The notes: generated from the letters alone by a model not told the origin. Positions 1 through 13,399 are shown, counted from the first letter of the stretch. The stretch: DNA of 64,000 nt from Epiperipatus broadwayi (GCA_028023455.1 JAQFVV010006208.1:6618963-6682962); one strand, 5' to 3'. Numbers and translations: made by a program.

Positions 1-580
1 ATTTGTTCTTTTAGTTGCTTTGAATTCAAACTTGGCTGTAAATGAATTGTAATTATTTTGTTAAAAATATTTATATAACTGATTGAAGATAGGTCTGTGA
101 TTTCAAATATCTTCTTTATCACCCTCATAAATATCATTATCATTGCTGCATTGTTCCAATTATTTATCATCTGTTCATCATTTGGACATTTAGCATATAG
201 ATTTTCCAACCTTTTTTTTTCACTAGCTTGCTTCTTCATTTACGATGTTTGGCAATCAGTTGATGTAATTGTCAAAGATTAATTTGTTGTCTTGTTTTTT
301 TTTTACTATATAATTCTTTGTAGAACTCTTCTACACAATTCATAAAGTCATCCCTCTTTTTAGTGAGAATTTTATCTTATTGCTGTTACAAGATTTCTTC
401 TAATATTAAAATGTTTTGTAATTTTGAGAGTTTTAGTTTTTCTTTTATAGCTTTCTTTGCTAATTTATAATTATGTTTTTTTTTTATTATTAGCTCTTTT
501 TCTTACAATTTTACAGAAATTCAGATGTTCAATTCTTCAATTGATTATTTTTAAATATTTTCATATTTCTTCTTTTTTAA
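1..580. other. AT-rich non-coding DNA
   Basis: T-rich low-complexity sequence. The open frames here are short and have the composition of translated poly-T. Nothing recognised. Confidence 0.6.
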
Positions 581-589
581 ACCTATTCA

Positions 590-1170
590 TATTTGAATAC
601 AAGTATACTATATTCATATTTGAGTACAAGTATACTGTATATACTGGACTTTAGATTTAATTAGAGGGAATTTGAACACAGACTTTCAAACTATCCATTC
701 ATCTTATATAACCGATACAAATGACTACATGTGAAAAAGATAAATGATCTCCAATATACGTATTTCAACTTGAATCAGCATTCATCATTTGGTCCAGATC
801 ATTATCTTCCACCACATATATACGATCAGTGCTCATTTTATAGTCAAACAGCAAATCTTCAAACATTAATGGACCGATTTCAATCTTTTCTATCCTCCAA
901 CTCCTCAGTCATCCATATTTGAAAATCTGATGATGGAAATGCTCAAAGATATTGTTGCCATATCCATGTTAGCTTTAAGTCACTGATTCCTCATATATAG
1001 GACCTTAATAGGTCCATTTAAATACACAAAAAAGGATGGGCAGAATTTAGGCTGAATCTATAATATTTAAATGCAAGTACAATGTATATAGTGAGCTTTT
1101 ATGTAATTAGAGGGATAGCTGAAGGGATCTTGAAAGTCTGTATTCAAATCCCTTCTGATTAAACCTATTC
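590..1170. repeat. Family B SINE-like element, copy 1 (degenerate)
   Basis: Shares blocks with 23757-24592: the reversed GTCTGTGTTCAAATC-type B-box end near 675-690 and again in sense near 1135-1165, and the hammerhead-like block near 751-793 on the minus strand. The arms are partly inverted repeats. The A-box part is worn. It is interrupted or followed at 1206 by an unrelated TIR element. Confidence 0.6.
751..793 (-). ncRNA. Hammerhead-like motif, family B, degenerate
   Basis: Reading the minus strand: stem I strand ACCAA, then core ATGATGA (first C of CTGATGA lost), a poorly paired stem II, GAAA, a palindromic stem III ATACGTAT, then the complementary stem I strand TTGG. Stem I and III pair; the core and stem II are decayed, so activity is unlikely. 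Confidence 0.4.
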
Positions 1171-1205
1171 ATGAAACAAACAAATCTGAATACATTAGTA
1201 ATATA

Positions 1206-1526
1206 GGTACTTGGGGAAATACGGTGCCGTTTTCCGTGCATAGCATTGGAGAAACAATGCCACCTAGTGGGCTACATTGCTGGGTAGTTGCTGTTTAGCA
1301 GACGATGTAAGCTGGATCGGTTTACCTATGGCTAACAGCGCCACCAAGTGGGCAGTAGTGCTGGCTGCTACGTGTCATAATGTTCCTGTGGGTACGCATG
1401 GTGAACAGCGCCATCTAGTGGCTGGAATTTGCGTCATCTGCTTTTGGCCCCCTACTCTGAATATTTCTGCAATTTTTGCAGAAATGACGTCTCTAGCAGT
1501 GGCAGGACAGTATTTCCCCAAGTACC
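1206..1526. mobile_element. 321-base TIR element (MITE) with 8-base target duplication
   Basis: Perfect 17-base terminal inverted repeats (GGTACTTGGGGAAATAC at 1206-1222 and its complement at 1510-1526) are flanked by the 8-base direct repeat GTAATATA (1198-1205 and 1527-1534). Eight-base duplications are typical of hAT and some other cut-and-paste superfamilies; the termini do not let me choose. It is far richer in G+C than its surroundings. It has no convincing coding capacity; the 96-codon open frame inside is probably chance. It contains three CTCF-like motifs. Confidence 0.85.
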
Positions 1527-1534
1527 GTAATATA

Positions 1535-4500
1535 ATATATAACCAAAATTCCCAAGGAATCGCTTAAATAAACTTTTAAATAATGCCCGCTATTTTAAGT
1601 TATATCAATGCCGATCTATTTTGTCAGATACTTTTATCCGGTATTTTATGTTATCTAATAATAAATCAAGTATTGATACTTTGAAAAGATTGAAACTTTT
1701 TATTTGCGGTGATTTTTGTTTTTATATTAATCAATTACAGTTTTAAATACTAATTTAGATAAAGTGCTAATGGTTTTAACGAGCTAGTAAATAATTTTAT
1801 GACTTATCAGATATATAACACTAAAAGTATAAACTTATTCAAAGGTTTTGATTTATTTTAATGATTTATATTGTTATTGCTTGTTTTAATTCCATTATTG
1901 AACACTAGATGGTTTCCTGTCTGAAATAATTCATTAATGTTAAATAGATTATTAACATTTGAAAAGGGTACCAAAGCAGATGCTGAAAATGGCTTTTTAT
2001 GTTAAAATTATTATTGATATTTATATAGCTGTTATAAAAAAAATTATTATTATTTTCTGGTTATTAGTTAAACAATTTACAAGCAAATTTCTCAAAGAAT
2101 CGCTTAAATAAACATCAAATAATGATTACCTTTTCTTATAGATTGGCATTGATATGACTAAAGAAGGACATTATTTAAAAATTTATTAAAATAATTATTT
2201 GGGATTCGTGCTTGTAAATTGTCTTTTGTAATATATTTTGACTTGTTTGTTCATGAATAGGTTTATACTCTTAGAGTTACATATTTGATAAGCAATAAAA
2301 TTATTTAAATATTCATTAAAATCATTAGCATTCTTTCTTTTCTTTACTTTCAGTTTTATCTTAGTTGAAAATTGTTGTTGTGACTCCAAACATTATACTA
2401 AAATTCCTTGTAAGTGAAATAGCAGTCACAGAAAATATGAAATTAAAAATATATATATACATATATTCGGTAAAATTACAAGATCACTTGCGCGATGTAG
2501 CAATAATTTCAACAGAAAAGGCTATAACTATAACAAAATATAAAGAAGCTATTAAAACTTTTTGCTATAATTTAGTATGTGATCTTTTTATTTTGTAAGG
2601 TTATTTTTAATACATTGTGATTATTTTGTTTTCGTTTGGTTCTATAATTTTTTATTCTGTGCATGTGTGGCCTTTTTTATATTTGATATATACTTGTTAT
2701 CTATTGTTTGCTTCAGTAGACAATTTTAAATAAATGGAAACAGCCAATTATTATAATTATCCCATTGCAGGGCAAAGTCCTCTTTAATAGCATTCGTAGA
2801 TGATTTTTGAAGTAGAAGGCAGTAAGTACCAGACTTTACAATTATATCAGATAGAGATGGTTTGAGATATTTTTAATTATTGTTCAACACTCCAGTTAAG
2901 GATAGCTAGATACCGATATATTGATCAATATTGAATAGTTAGCTACGTTGGTGGTTGGCCAACTACATGGGAGGAAATTTCTAATCATAACTAAAACCTA
3001 AAGAAATATATTATTTCCAAAAAAAAAAGGATTCATTTCACAAATATATCCAGTGATATGTATGCTAAGACTATTAATATTCATTATTAAATTAATTACT
3101 AAATATATCAATATTTAGGATCATATTAATTAATATTTACTAAAGCTTTAACCTCAAGAATATGCGTGTAAAAATGTGATATTAGGGACCTCAACAGGTC
3201 TTAACCACAAGCTTACGCTTTGGAAGAAAAGAGGGGAAATGATTTTTATGTAAATAAAATAAAGCATATAGTCTGTTGTTTTTTTTAAAATATATATATA
3301 TATTTAATTGATTAACAATACCAATACAATGCAGATAATATCAATGACATAAGCATCAAAGTTGTTGATAAAATACTTGAAAGACGAATATGTAATGTTA
3401 GTGATAAAAATATAATTACAGATTTGGAGTCATAATAATAATCTAACGGTAACAAATATTTAAACCGCTTATTTTAAAAATAAATGTCATAACAATAGGT
3501 ATTGTAACGATATAAATGGGATAAGTATACATATGAAATACCCAAAGAACAGAGACTGTTAAGTGCAAAATAGAACCTAGATTTATATCAGATAAATGAT
3601 TTTAATTAGTTTTCTGCTATCATTTGATTCATACCACTACAAATTTGAAACGGATATGTGATAATAGGAATGCTAGCTCTAATATGTATATAAGATAAGA
3701 TTTCCTGCAGTGATATTTTGATTTTTATTTGAATTAGTTATATGCATAACAAGTAATACTATCTGAATTATACACCTGCATATAATTGTTTGTTCATATA
3801 TCCTATCTAGTTAAAACTTTATAATTGTGCTTTGTGCACATGCAATGAAGCTATATAATTAATAATACTAAATTAGCAGTTTGGGCGCTTTCGGAAAATC
3901 TAAGTTCCCATAATCATAGCTCGTTAGCAATAGTAATTTATTTACATTAAATTATAGTCATTAATAGACACCCTTGATAACTATAAGTTGGTAAACATAA
4001 TCAATGATTCTTATATAAAGTGTAAAGCTAATTCTGATGCAAAACAAAAGGCAGGTTTAAAATCAAAGAAAAATCTACGAAGTTTATAGAATCTCAGGAC
4101 TTATTTAGATCTAAGGTAATAAATTAGAGAAAATCTAAATAAGCTATATGAAAAGTAAGCTTATTATTTAACAGTACTTTTGATTAATTATCAAGGTTTT
4201 CCTTTAATTATATGTGCATCTAAAAACATGTATTCATAACTAGAACATATATATTAACTATTAAATAAATAAATAAATAAAAGAACTTGGAAAGAAAAAT
4301 CCAATGTGTATTGATTTACCTTGAATTCATGAGAAATTTAAAATCCCATTATTGTTCACTCTTTTTTCCTGATAAATCATTATGTGATTATGTTATTAGT
4401 GTTTCTTATCCTAATCCTAATTAGTTAGTTTCCATAATTCCATGTTTTGTAACTTAAATTTTTCAGCAACAGATATGTATATATATATATGTTATGAAGA

Positions 4501-4559
4501 TTTTCACAGGTTGCATATATAAAAGACATATTTTGTGGGTTTGTCTGAGTTAAAAAATT
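1535..4559. other. AT-rich DNA without recognised features
   Basis: Short AT-repeats and poly-A/T runs, including a small AT tract at 3290-3302. The repeated phrase AAGAATCGCTTAAATAAAC near 1556 and 2096 marks a degenerate direct repeat of about 540 bases spacing. No exon or element recognised. Confidence 0.5.
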
Positions 4560-5225
4560 TAAATATTGATATACCGACGTTTCGACTTGATCACACAAGT
4601 CATCCACTGGGTGATAAAAGGTAGAAAGACAGTTGTAGAGGTACTACAATCACTGATTTGAAAAAACCGTTAAAGTTCCACCAATAGCAAAAATGTTAAA
4701 TTAAGAATGTTTTTTAAAAAAATCTTTCCAAATAGGAGGAAGTTTGCATATATCATCTCGCTCATTGATACAATCTGGCCTTTTAAGTATCTCAATGGCT
4801 TCTCTAATTTTGCACTGGTAGAGATTATCACATCTGGATATGATCCTGATACTAGAAAAATCAATTTTATGACCTGAATCTATAGTATGCAGTGAGAGTG
4901 CTGCTGATGATGAGTGTTGTTTAACTGCATTAGCATGCTCATCTCTCCTAACACTGATGCGACGATTACTCATACCTATGGAAGAAGCTTTACAATTTTC
5001 ACATGAGATTTGATAAACGCCATGAGATTCAAGAGGGAGTGAATCCTTAGACTTGGTTATTATATTGCTGATCTTTTGATGAGTAGAAAATGCTGTATCT
5101 ATATTATAGCTTTTTAATATACGTCCAATAATGTCTGTAGTTCCTTTTACATATGGAACACAAATCCTAATAGCTGATTTATCATCTTTTTGTTTCCAAT
5201 TTTGTCCACACGGATGAACCCGCAA
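4560..5225 (-). mobile_element. Penelope-like element fragment: GIY-YIG endonuclease region plus terminal motif
   Basis: A 174-codon open frame (5225 to 4701, minus) encodes the C-terminal part of a Penelope-like retroelement protein. The GIY-YIG nuclease core reads HGVYQISCENC ... SIG, then RRISVRRDEH, followed by the family's CKIREAIEILKRP segment and a terminal ICKLPPIW. The YIG tyrosine is Ser here, so the nuclease may be impaired. The RT domain is missing (5' truncation). Downstream on the minus strand at about 4568-4613 is the motif CGAAACGTCGGTATA, preceded by a GACTTG/CAAGTC hairpin, as is common at PLE ends. This fits a partial PLE copy with its terminal repeat. Confidence 0.85.
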
Positions 5226-7190
5226 AATATGTCTTTTATATATGTATATAATATATTGGTGGCTACTTAATTTTTTTTCAGAAAGCTTTGCTGAACTTCA
5301 TCGTTATATATATATTCCTAAGATAACAGTAAAAGTATATTCCACCGTAGCACAACATAATCCCCAGGCATTGAGATTAGTATAAATATGACATAAATTC
5401 ATTAAAAGATCCAGGCTATAAAAAAAAAAGAAAACAATTCAATTACGTAAATCCTCTTAGTTTAGCGATGAATATTTGAGAGATTAGTATTTGATATTTA
5501 GTTCCTTTTACAGCACAAAATGTTTTGTTGTTTCCTTGATGATCTTGTCATCACTACATATATGCTGTTTTATGTTCAAGGTATGATACATATATATATA
5601 TATATATATATACTGTTCAAATTTAATTGCATATATTTGGGATTTCATTGGTGGTGAATAAATTCTTTTAGAGTACTGTATTAATGCATTCTAGCTGTTC
5701 TTAAGCCATGATTTGAATTCGAGAACTTGCCATTCGAAGCAGATGTGAAACTTCCTTTTTAGCTGCACATTTCAAGCTTTTCTTCAACATGTAAACTTTG
5801 AATAAATACATTTCGCTGTCTCTTATAATAGGCACTCTTTATTATAAAAAATTATTCTTTGATGTAGGTAATATCTCTATATAAATTAATATACACTCTT
5901 TGAAAGAACGAAAAAGTGAATCTGTTTTCTTTTAGCGGTCTGCTTGTTGTCTCATTTGTTGTTAAATGATATCCAAAGTTCAGAATGATTGTACTCGATT
6001 TGCACATGTGTTATTTGTTACAAACATTTAATAAGTAAGCGTTGTTATATGGAAACTCATATTATTTATAAGTACATTAAAAATATTGTATTACTATTTA
6101 TAAGTATGTTTACATATAATTGCATTCATACACATGCACTTATAATACCTGTTTATTAAGTTTTATGAAGTATGAATGAAAAAAAATAGATGTTTTATAG
6201 AATAAACTAGTTATATTTTTTACTCTTGAGATTTTAAATGTTTTTAATTTCTATTATGGAGAAAATTATTTTAAAATTGAGCGATATTTTTAAATGAAAT
6301 TATTAAATAGATAGTACATGCTTATTTAAGCTGAGATAGATGATATTAAATCATTATTGTTTTCTTTTATCTTTACAACTATTAAAATTATATTTTCATT
6401 GTATAAGGAGATGGAGATTAGAGAAACATCAATTAGACAATGTAATTATCAGGGATTATATATAAATAAAAAAAAATTTTCTAGTATATACTTCGCATAT
6501 AACTACGGTATATACCTAATGACACAGTATGTAATTAAAATTATAATTTATAAATGACAAAGCTCAGATGGACATCTTCCTTGTGATTAATTTATTCCGT
6601 TATTTAAATAACAAAATATTAAGTTACTATATTTTATTTTCTTGTGCAAATAAAATGCTTTAGCAGTAATCTGTCAGCGATTATCGAATGTACTCCACTA
6701 TCTGATCAGCATTTCCCTAAAATGAGCCACTGTACAATTGGGTCTTTAGTCTCACACTTAATAGGGGTAATGATATTTCACAATTTCCTTACTGTCTCTT
6801 TTCTGTCCAATCATCAATCTTTCTGCTGTATTACGTACTTTTTAAAAGAATTAGAGCATCATATTAAATATCCTAGTTGGAACAGAACATATTAATCTCT
6901 AGGTTCCTATAAGATAGAAATGAGTTTTATAAAATTGTAAATAACAAAACAAATATATATATCAGTGTTTGAAATTAGGTAAATATATACATTGGTATAC
7001 ATGTTTACACATAGAATTTAGTTTTTATGAAATTGTAAATATTTATAAATAATTTTTAATGCCTTCATTATGCATTTTAATGTAAAGTATGAGTAATAAG
7101 AAATATAATTTTATAACATATATCTCAATGACAATTTGTCATACCATTTACACCTTTCTTAAACATTTTATCAATACTCTTTATTTATAT
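5226..7190. other. AT-rich DNA with simple repeats
   Basis: Contains a (TA)n tract at about 5588-5612 and otherwise AT-rich sequence. I see no exon, RNA gene or element. Confidence 0.5.
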
Positions 7191-7191
7191 C

Positions 7192-7235
7192 AAACTAATA
7201 GTTTCGACTGTCCTGCAGTCATCATCAGAGCTCTT
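7192..7235 (-). ncRNA. Hammerhead-like PLE terminal motif
   Basis: On the minus strand: perfect core CTGATGA, stem II GACTG-CAGGA-CAGTC (one extra U between core and stem), GAAA, and stem III ACTA-T-TAGT. Stem I is not convincing. The same stem II block recurs at about 32450-32500 on the plus strand, so this is a repeat family. A nearby element body is not recognised. Confidence 0.5.
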
Positions 7236-7810
7236 CACAATCCTATTTCCAAAACCCAACATAGGAAAAGGAAGATGTTCATTTTTTTTTAGATATTGAG
7301 CATGAATTACCTTTTTCTTTTTGATTTTTAATTTGAATGTTTCGTATTTTAATACATATGTATATTATACAATGCAAAATTCACATATCGTTGTGAAAAA
7401 ATACAAATAAAGTAATGAATCATAGAATTTGATTCTTTTAAACTTGGAAATATGAAATCTAAAAACATAATATATTATTTAGTTTATTACATATGATATA
7501 AATTTATTTATAAATAAAGTTATTATTATTGTATCAAATAATCTTACCATTAGGGGTATTTTAAATAAGCTTAGATAATCTATTTTCATTTTTGTGCAAA
7601 TTGATTTTAAATATGTGATTCAGAAATCATGACCAGCCTATATTGACTTCTCAACTCATAATCTTTATCCTGATTCATCCTCTAAAAGTTATAAATTTAT
7701 AGAGATAAATAAGAATTTGTGTGATTGTTTTTAACAAAGTTATATATTATAGAGAGAAAAATAATTGTCTGTTTTTTACTAAATTAATTCTATTTTAAAC
7801 TCAAATAAAA

Positions 7811-8030
7811 AGCATGCTAACAGCTCTAATAACCTTTATTGATAAATGCCGCAAGAGAAAGCATTTAAAATCTTTATCCATAAACTATCCCCATCCTCAA
7901 ACCGGTTTCAAGCTATTGGCTATTCTCAGCATTTATCGATAAAGCTTGTTAGAGCTATTAGCACACTCTTTATTTTACTTTATAATTACAAGCTTATCAA
8001 GTTAAGTCATGTGATGTATGACTTGATTTT
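7811..8030 (-). repeat. Family C element (degenerate inverted repeat)
   Basis: Inverted arms: GCTAACAGCTCTAATAA near 7815 matches the reverse complement near 7955. At the right end the block TCATGTGATGTATGACTTGAT (about 8007-8027) is the reverse of the family C head seen at 29000, 47355 and 47735. The centre holds a hammerhead-like block (about 7888-7932, minus) with AGC-CAATA-GCT stem and GAAACCGGT, but its core reads CTGAGAA instead of CTGANGA. Confidence 0.55.
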
Positions 8031-8039
8031 ATTTACTAT

Positions 8040-9240
8040 TCTATTTTATATATATATATTGTACCGGTATAAATCCACCACGCTTACTCATACACAGTAC
8101 CCGAGTTCAAACCCAGCCCACGTTTAAGAATAAATTCCAAAACGCCAACTGAATTCAGACCCAAACCCCGGTATGACTAACCGATGATGACTTTATAACA
8201 GCACGGGGTTATCCCTTTTCTAGCTCAGCTCAGAACATAGACTAATTCTTACAGTTAATGATATATAGATTTATTAGACTATAGATACTGGGGCGGTCAT
8301 TCATGTAACGTATATATTTAAGTTGCCAATACAGACAGTAAGTGGCTAAATAGACTTAGAGAGTAATAAGGTGGAGGACACAAAAATTTAGATTAAATAA
8401 AGCGTTTAATAAGCAAAATATAAAGCATATAAATATAGTGTTAAATAAAACAAATAGAAAGCACATGAATATAGTGTTATATAATAGGAATGGACAGCAT
8501 ATAAATATAGTGTTATACAGTACGGTAAGACTTCATAGATCCTCTTGTATTTGGCTACTAGTCTTTAGTAAACGTTTTATTTAGTAAACAAACTTATGCC
8601 AATAGCTGGATAGTTAAATGATTGACGGGTGGTTAAGAGAATCAGAGTATTTGAGCACTGGAAAAATATTTATCTAAAGATTTTTATTAACTTATTTTAT
8701 TAGAATAGGCTCGAGCCGGAACGTAGACGAACAGTGGAGGTGGTTTTATATAAATACGACATAAGAGATAGATGTGCTGGTGGTTTTATATAAATACGAC
8801 ATGGAAGATAGATGAACTGGTGGTTGCCTGGATTCAAGAGCCCTACAGTAATCAATTGGAAGAGCGTCGTGTACGGAATACCGGGCGGCTTGTACTTTGA
8901 CAAGGCTTAATGCCCCCAAGTAGCTCCGGGACACGACAACCAGCCGGGATCATTTCGAACCCCGGTGATCCAAGAGATTACCGGGAAAGAAAAACTGCTT
9001 TCATTCCCCAACGGTAGAATGGCGAGACGCTAACCTCAAGGGAGGAATTGGCACAGACGTGAAGGACGAATACTTGAAGCGGATTTTTTTAAAGAAATTA
9101 TATAAAACCTGGAAACTACTAGTCTGTTTCTACGCCACAGGCTGAGATCCTGATCCCAATAAAAACATAACGAAATTAAACTGACGGTGAGAACAATAAT
9201 TAGTTAAATTTACTCTGAAACTCTAACCCCTCGGGTTGAC
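8040..9240. repeat. GC-richer unclassified repeat block with short tandem repeats
   Basis: Base composition shifts to higher G+C. There are tandem repeats of about 37 bases (three degenerate units, about 8421-8522, TATAAATATAGTGTTA) and of about 46 bases (two units, about 8736-8823, GGTTTTATATAAATACGAC). On the minus strand GTTTGAACTCGGG near 8101-8114 and CCGGGGTTCGAAATG near 8951-8966 look like tRNA B-box sequences, so a decayed tRNA-derived repeat is possible. No protein similarity recognised. Confidence 0.4.
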
Positions 9241-11520
9241 AGGCGGTAGCGATAGTATCAAATTATTCAGTGAATTATTTCTCATATTATACATAACATT
9301 AATGAACACTTTGAAACCATTATACATATATTTTACGATCGAACCTTAGATTGCAATTATAGGACAAATTAACATAGACTAATAAAGTGACTTAACATTT
9401 ATCAACTCGGAATGTGAAAGAATATTTAATTCAGAAAATGAAATTACTTTTAAAATAACTTGATCGTTATAGGACACTAGTTTACTCAGAGTTGGAAATA
9501 TTACTATTGGCAATGTTTGTTTATGAAATAAGCAACATAAGAAAATATAAATGCATTCAGTTGAAATATTATTACTATTAATTACAATTTTATAAATGAT
9601 TTCTAAAGACTAGAGCAGAGGATTAAAAAAAAGAAAAGAAAATTTACTGACAGGTTAAACAATAGCATTATAAATAATATAAAAACTTACATATGATTTA
9701 CTGGATTGATAACATTAAGCACGGAAGAAAGTTAAAGTTCGTGTAACACAGTTACTATTCTTTCTTCATCCTGCTTGGCTTGTGACGAACGTAGGCGCGC
9801 ATTTTTGAAAGTTATTTGCAAGGCATAGTTAATTTTGAGATTGGAAGTTGGAAATTCTGAGGTATATGAAACATGATCAAACAGCGGCACGAGGATCCAT
9901 ATTGGCGGCAGAGACCAGCTCCTGGCACTTAGCCCATCAACATTGCGATTCACTGGTAAACTTCTTAATAATAAGGTTTGAATTATACTCAACTGCTGTG
10001 TTGTCTCGAGACTACTTCTCTCACACACGACCAAAGTTAGAATGTAAGTTTTTCTCTAAAATGGCCACTGCTGACCTTTCCGACTTGTTTTTGTTTTAGG
10101 CTCCGCCTACTCTCTAGCCTCTAGCGTGCAGCTTGACCAATAATCAATTATCTGTTTTTAGCAATCTTTTAATTTAATATTCCACTTTTAAATCGGTACA
10201 GTAATTACATATAAAAATTCCACTAATTTTGAATACAACTTAATTGCTCTGAACATTTGTGCAATTAGATTTTAATTAAAAACACTGATCAAAGGAATGT
10301 GATTTTTGATCAGTATTTTTAAACGACTTTATACAATTTTAAAACTAAAATTTAAAACAAATACGCCCGCACTGAAACTTTAAATTAAATGATATAAATT
10401 CACAAACCACGCACACACGAATATTATTTCATGGTTTGTGACATTTATATACGGAAACTTTACATATTTATTTATAAACTATAGAATATATAACTAATTT
10501 ATATTATAACTTAAAATAGACAAAATCCCACTGCGGGCGAACAGTAGTTTGAATTACCGTACATAAAAACACCTGAAATGAAGATCGGTTCTCCGATCTG
10601 TCTGTTTCAATATACTTTACAAAAACTCACATATACACAAAAATTATTATATATTTAGGCAATCTTTCTTATTTTAGTTTGTTGTAAATTAAGTTTAAAA
10701 ATTCTTTTCTTGGAATAAAACATACATATATATTTTATAATTTCAAAAATTTTGAATAATATTCATCATAAGTATATAATTGTTTTTTCATTTTCAAAAA
10801 TTGACTTAGCATGGCTACTCAGTATCCTTGTTTAATATTTATTAGTTAGTATATTTATGTATAGATTACTCAATAAACATTTAAAAAGTTGTAACATTAC
10901 TACTACATATATTTTTTGGGTGGGAAAGTATTTGTGTTGTAAATTATTTTACCTGTTAATGTTGTAATATTTTTATGCTTTCATTTTACCTTTAACAGTG
11001 ATATAAGTGAATAATCTTGTATTTATCCTTTAGATTGTATCAATGTATGTTAACCATGTGATCACAATGTATATAAACCCAACTGTATTTATCATATGTG
11101 ACCATTACTTACACTTTTTAAATTAATAAAAATATTTTTCAATTGTTTATATACGATTCTCATTTCTTTAAAAACCAAATGTAAACAAAGTTTCCTTTTT
11201 GTTGCCTAATTTATTTCCAAAAGTGTTCGAATTTTGTGTTTCACCACAATATTTAGTTTATAATTGTTTCTTTTACCATTTCTTCCTCCATTTCCATGTT
11301 GTAAGCATTTAGATTATAAGTTGTGTAAGTCCTTTTAATTTGAATATTTGTTATTATCTAATATCTTAATTTTACTATGTAGTCATTTTTATAAATTTCT
11401 TGAATATGTACAGACTTACATCCAAGATATTTTTTTAAATGTGTGCATGACTACAATATATATATGAAAATAAAGTTATCGTTAACACTAACTGAAATAA
11501 TCATACAAATATCTAAATCA
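9241..11520. other. No recognised feature
   Basis: AT-rich except a moderately GC-rich part at about 9730-10130 whose open frames on both strands show no motif I know. A small hairpin lies at about 10283-10325 (ACTGATCAAA / TTTGATCAGT). Confidence 0.4.
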
Positions 11521-11532
11521 TTATACAGTTAC

Positions 11533-11598
11533 AAATATCCAGTAACGCCCTCTGTTTAAAAGTCTATATCTCAATACAGAGGGCGTTACTGGATATTT
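11533..11598. repeat. Short perfect inverted repeat (23-base arms)
   Basis: Arms 11533-11555 and 11576-11598 are perfect complements (AAATATCCAGTAACGCCC...), separated by 20 bases. The arms are far GC-richer than the surroundings, so it is probably a minimal foldback element. The block GTTTAAGGAGAAGCCACA just downstream (about 11605) also occurs reversed near 52705-52725, so the whole belongs to a dispersed repeat. Confidence 0.7.
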
Positions 11599-11599
11599 T

Positions 11600-13200
11600 A
11601 CTTCGTTTAAGGAGAAGCCACAATACATCACATCACATCATCACATATACATCACATCACATTATAATGGTTTAGATATATATGTATAATAATTTCATTA
11701 TTAATAAAGTTGGTTTATAATAATTTCATTATTAATAATATTTCAACATATTTCATAGTAATTGTTAATGCCTAACATTTTTAAAATTTTTTTATTTAAA
11801 TTTCATTTTATTTTTAAATTTTTTATAAATGTATTTATAAATAAAGTGTGGATTTAAATTCATATTGAAATAAAATTCAATGTCATATTTTATATCATAT
11901 ATATTTATCACATCATTTATCATAAAGCAGAAAATATTGTAATTAAAGTATATGTTAAATTGCATTCCTTGGCATCTCAAATGATGTATAAATGTAATCA
12001 TAAAACTATATTAAATACAGATTTTGGTAAGGTATAATAAAAATAAATAAATACACTATCATGTTTGATTATATTGACAATAAATGCTAAAATATTTCCA
12101 GTAGAAATTAGTTATCATTAAAGATTCGCAGAAAAAGTTGTGGATTAAATATAGACAAACATAATGGAAAATCATTAATTAAAGTCATATCCATCCACTC
12201 AATGTTTAAGCGTACATAATTTATAAATAAAACTATTTATCAAATAAAAAAATAATATCAAATAAATTGCATTTTCTTTTAATATATATTATAACGGAAA
12301 TGGTTATTCGTACGGTTGATTTATTTATTTAATACTTTCAATTATATTTTAGACTTATTTATTTTTTATTTATTTTTTCACAACTTTGATTCTTCCTTTC
12401 CTTTATTTATTTATTATATATTTATTTTTACAACATTTGCTTATTCTTATTTCTTATTTGTTTACTAACAGTTTTGCTAACCGAAATATCCCGGCTTAGC
12501 CTCCAACTGTAATGGATTGTTTATTTATTTAACCACCGCCGTTACAATATAAGCAGAGAGCTAATACAGATACAAATTTAACTTCATATCTATACCCTTG
12601 ACCGAACCCCAAGGCAATACGTACATATTATCTTGGCGTTATTTTTCCCGGCCAAGAACTCTTGGCTGCTGAACAGAGCAAACTATTTCAAAGAAATTTA
12701 ACGAATGTCCAGCGCTTGCTATTTATTTTTTTTAGAATTGGGAATTCGCACGAACAAACAGCACATGAATACCTTAAACAAATCAGCATGCCCCTTTAAT
12801 CACTAATTACAGTTTCCCCCCTGCCATAGCTTGGTGATAGGAGAATAAAGCAAGGATACGAAATTTAATGATAAATATATTTAATAATAATACTCACACT
12901 TTATATAAAAAAAATACATTATAATAATAATAATAAAAAAAAACACACACTTATAAAATACATGGCTATAATAAACATATGAAAACAGATTAAATATTAA
13001 AGTTCTTAAAGTCCTGTTGATAGAGTTCTATTTTATCAAATTATTAATTGTGTATTTAGTTATGAGTAGTAAACAGATTAAAATGCATGCATGCTTTTAC
13101 CTAGGCTTTGTTGTAATTATCCCATGGGTATTTCTTCTGAGCGCTCTTGATTAATTTCCTCAGTTTGTGGGGTTATTTCTCATTCCAGTTTTGCTTGTTG
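11600..13200. other. AT-rich DNA with CATCA simple repeat and unclassified repeat
   Basis: A short CATCACATCA-type tandem tract lies at about 11624-11660. A GC-richer stretch at about 12480-12680 is probably an old transposable element, but I recognise no motif. Confidence 0.4.
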
Positions 13201-13204
13201 ATTC

Positions 13205-13345
13205 CTTAGGTTGAGTTTCAGTTGACAGCTACAGAAGCGGCGGTCCCTCTAGCAGGTCAGGCAAAGATCTTACATTGTGAGTCAGTGATAAGATGGCTTG
13301 AATCCGAACCCATGTCCCTTTAACGCCACTAGCCATGCACTTCTT
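13205..13345 (-). repeat. Possible tRNA-derived SINE fragment
   Basis: On the minus strand GTGCATGGCTAGTGGCGTTA (A-box-like, 13321-13340) is followed closely by GGGTTCGGATTCAAGC (B-box-like, about 13296-13311). The A-B spacing is too short for a real tRNA gene, so this is a SINE head with a deletion at best. The neighbouring block CAGGCAAAGATCTT recurs near 13547. Confidence 0.45.
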
Positions 13346-13399
13346 TCATTTTCTTTTTGAGCTGTTGCTTCTTCAAAGTCTCTACTAGCAATACCAGAT

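Noticed and set aside
1277-1567. 96-codon open frame in the TIR element
   Set aside because: Covers repeated CTCF-like motifs and the right TIR; no transposase motif, and runs past the element end.
4568-4613. Active hammerhead at the 4.6 kb PLE end
   Set aside because: The core reads TGGATGA instead of CTGANGA, and two bases lie between the hairpin and GAAA; kept as part of a PLE terminus only.
9732-10099. Overlapping open frames on both strands in a GC-richer stretch
   Set aside because: No domain recognised, no splice context, no match to the muscle gene; more likely an old repeat.
13205-13345. A tRNA gene on the minus strand
   Set aside because: A and B boxes are too close together for a cloverleaf; kept only as a possible SINE fragment.
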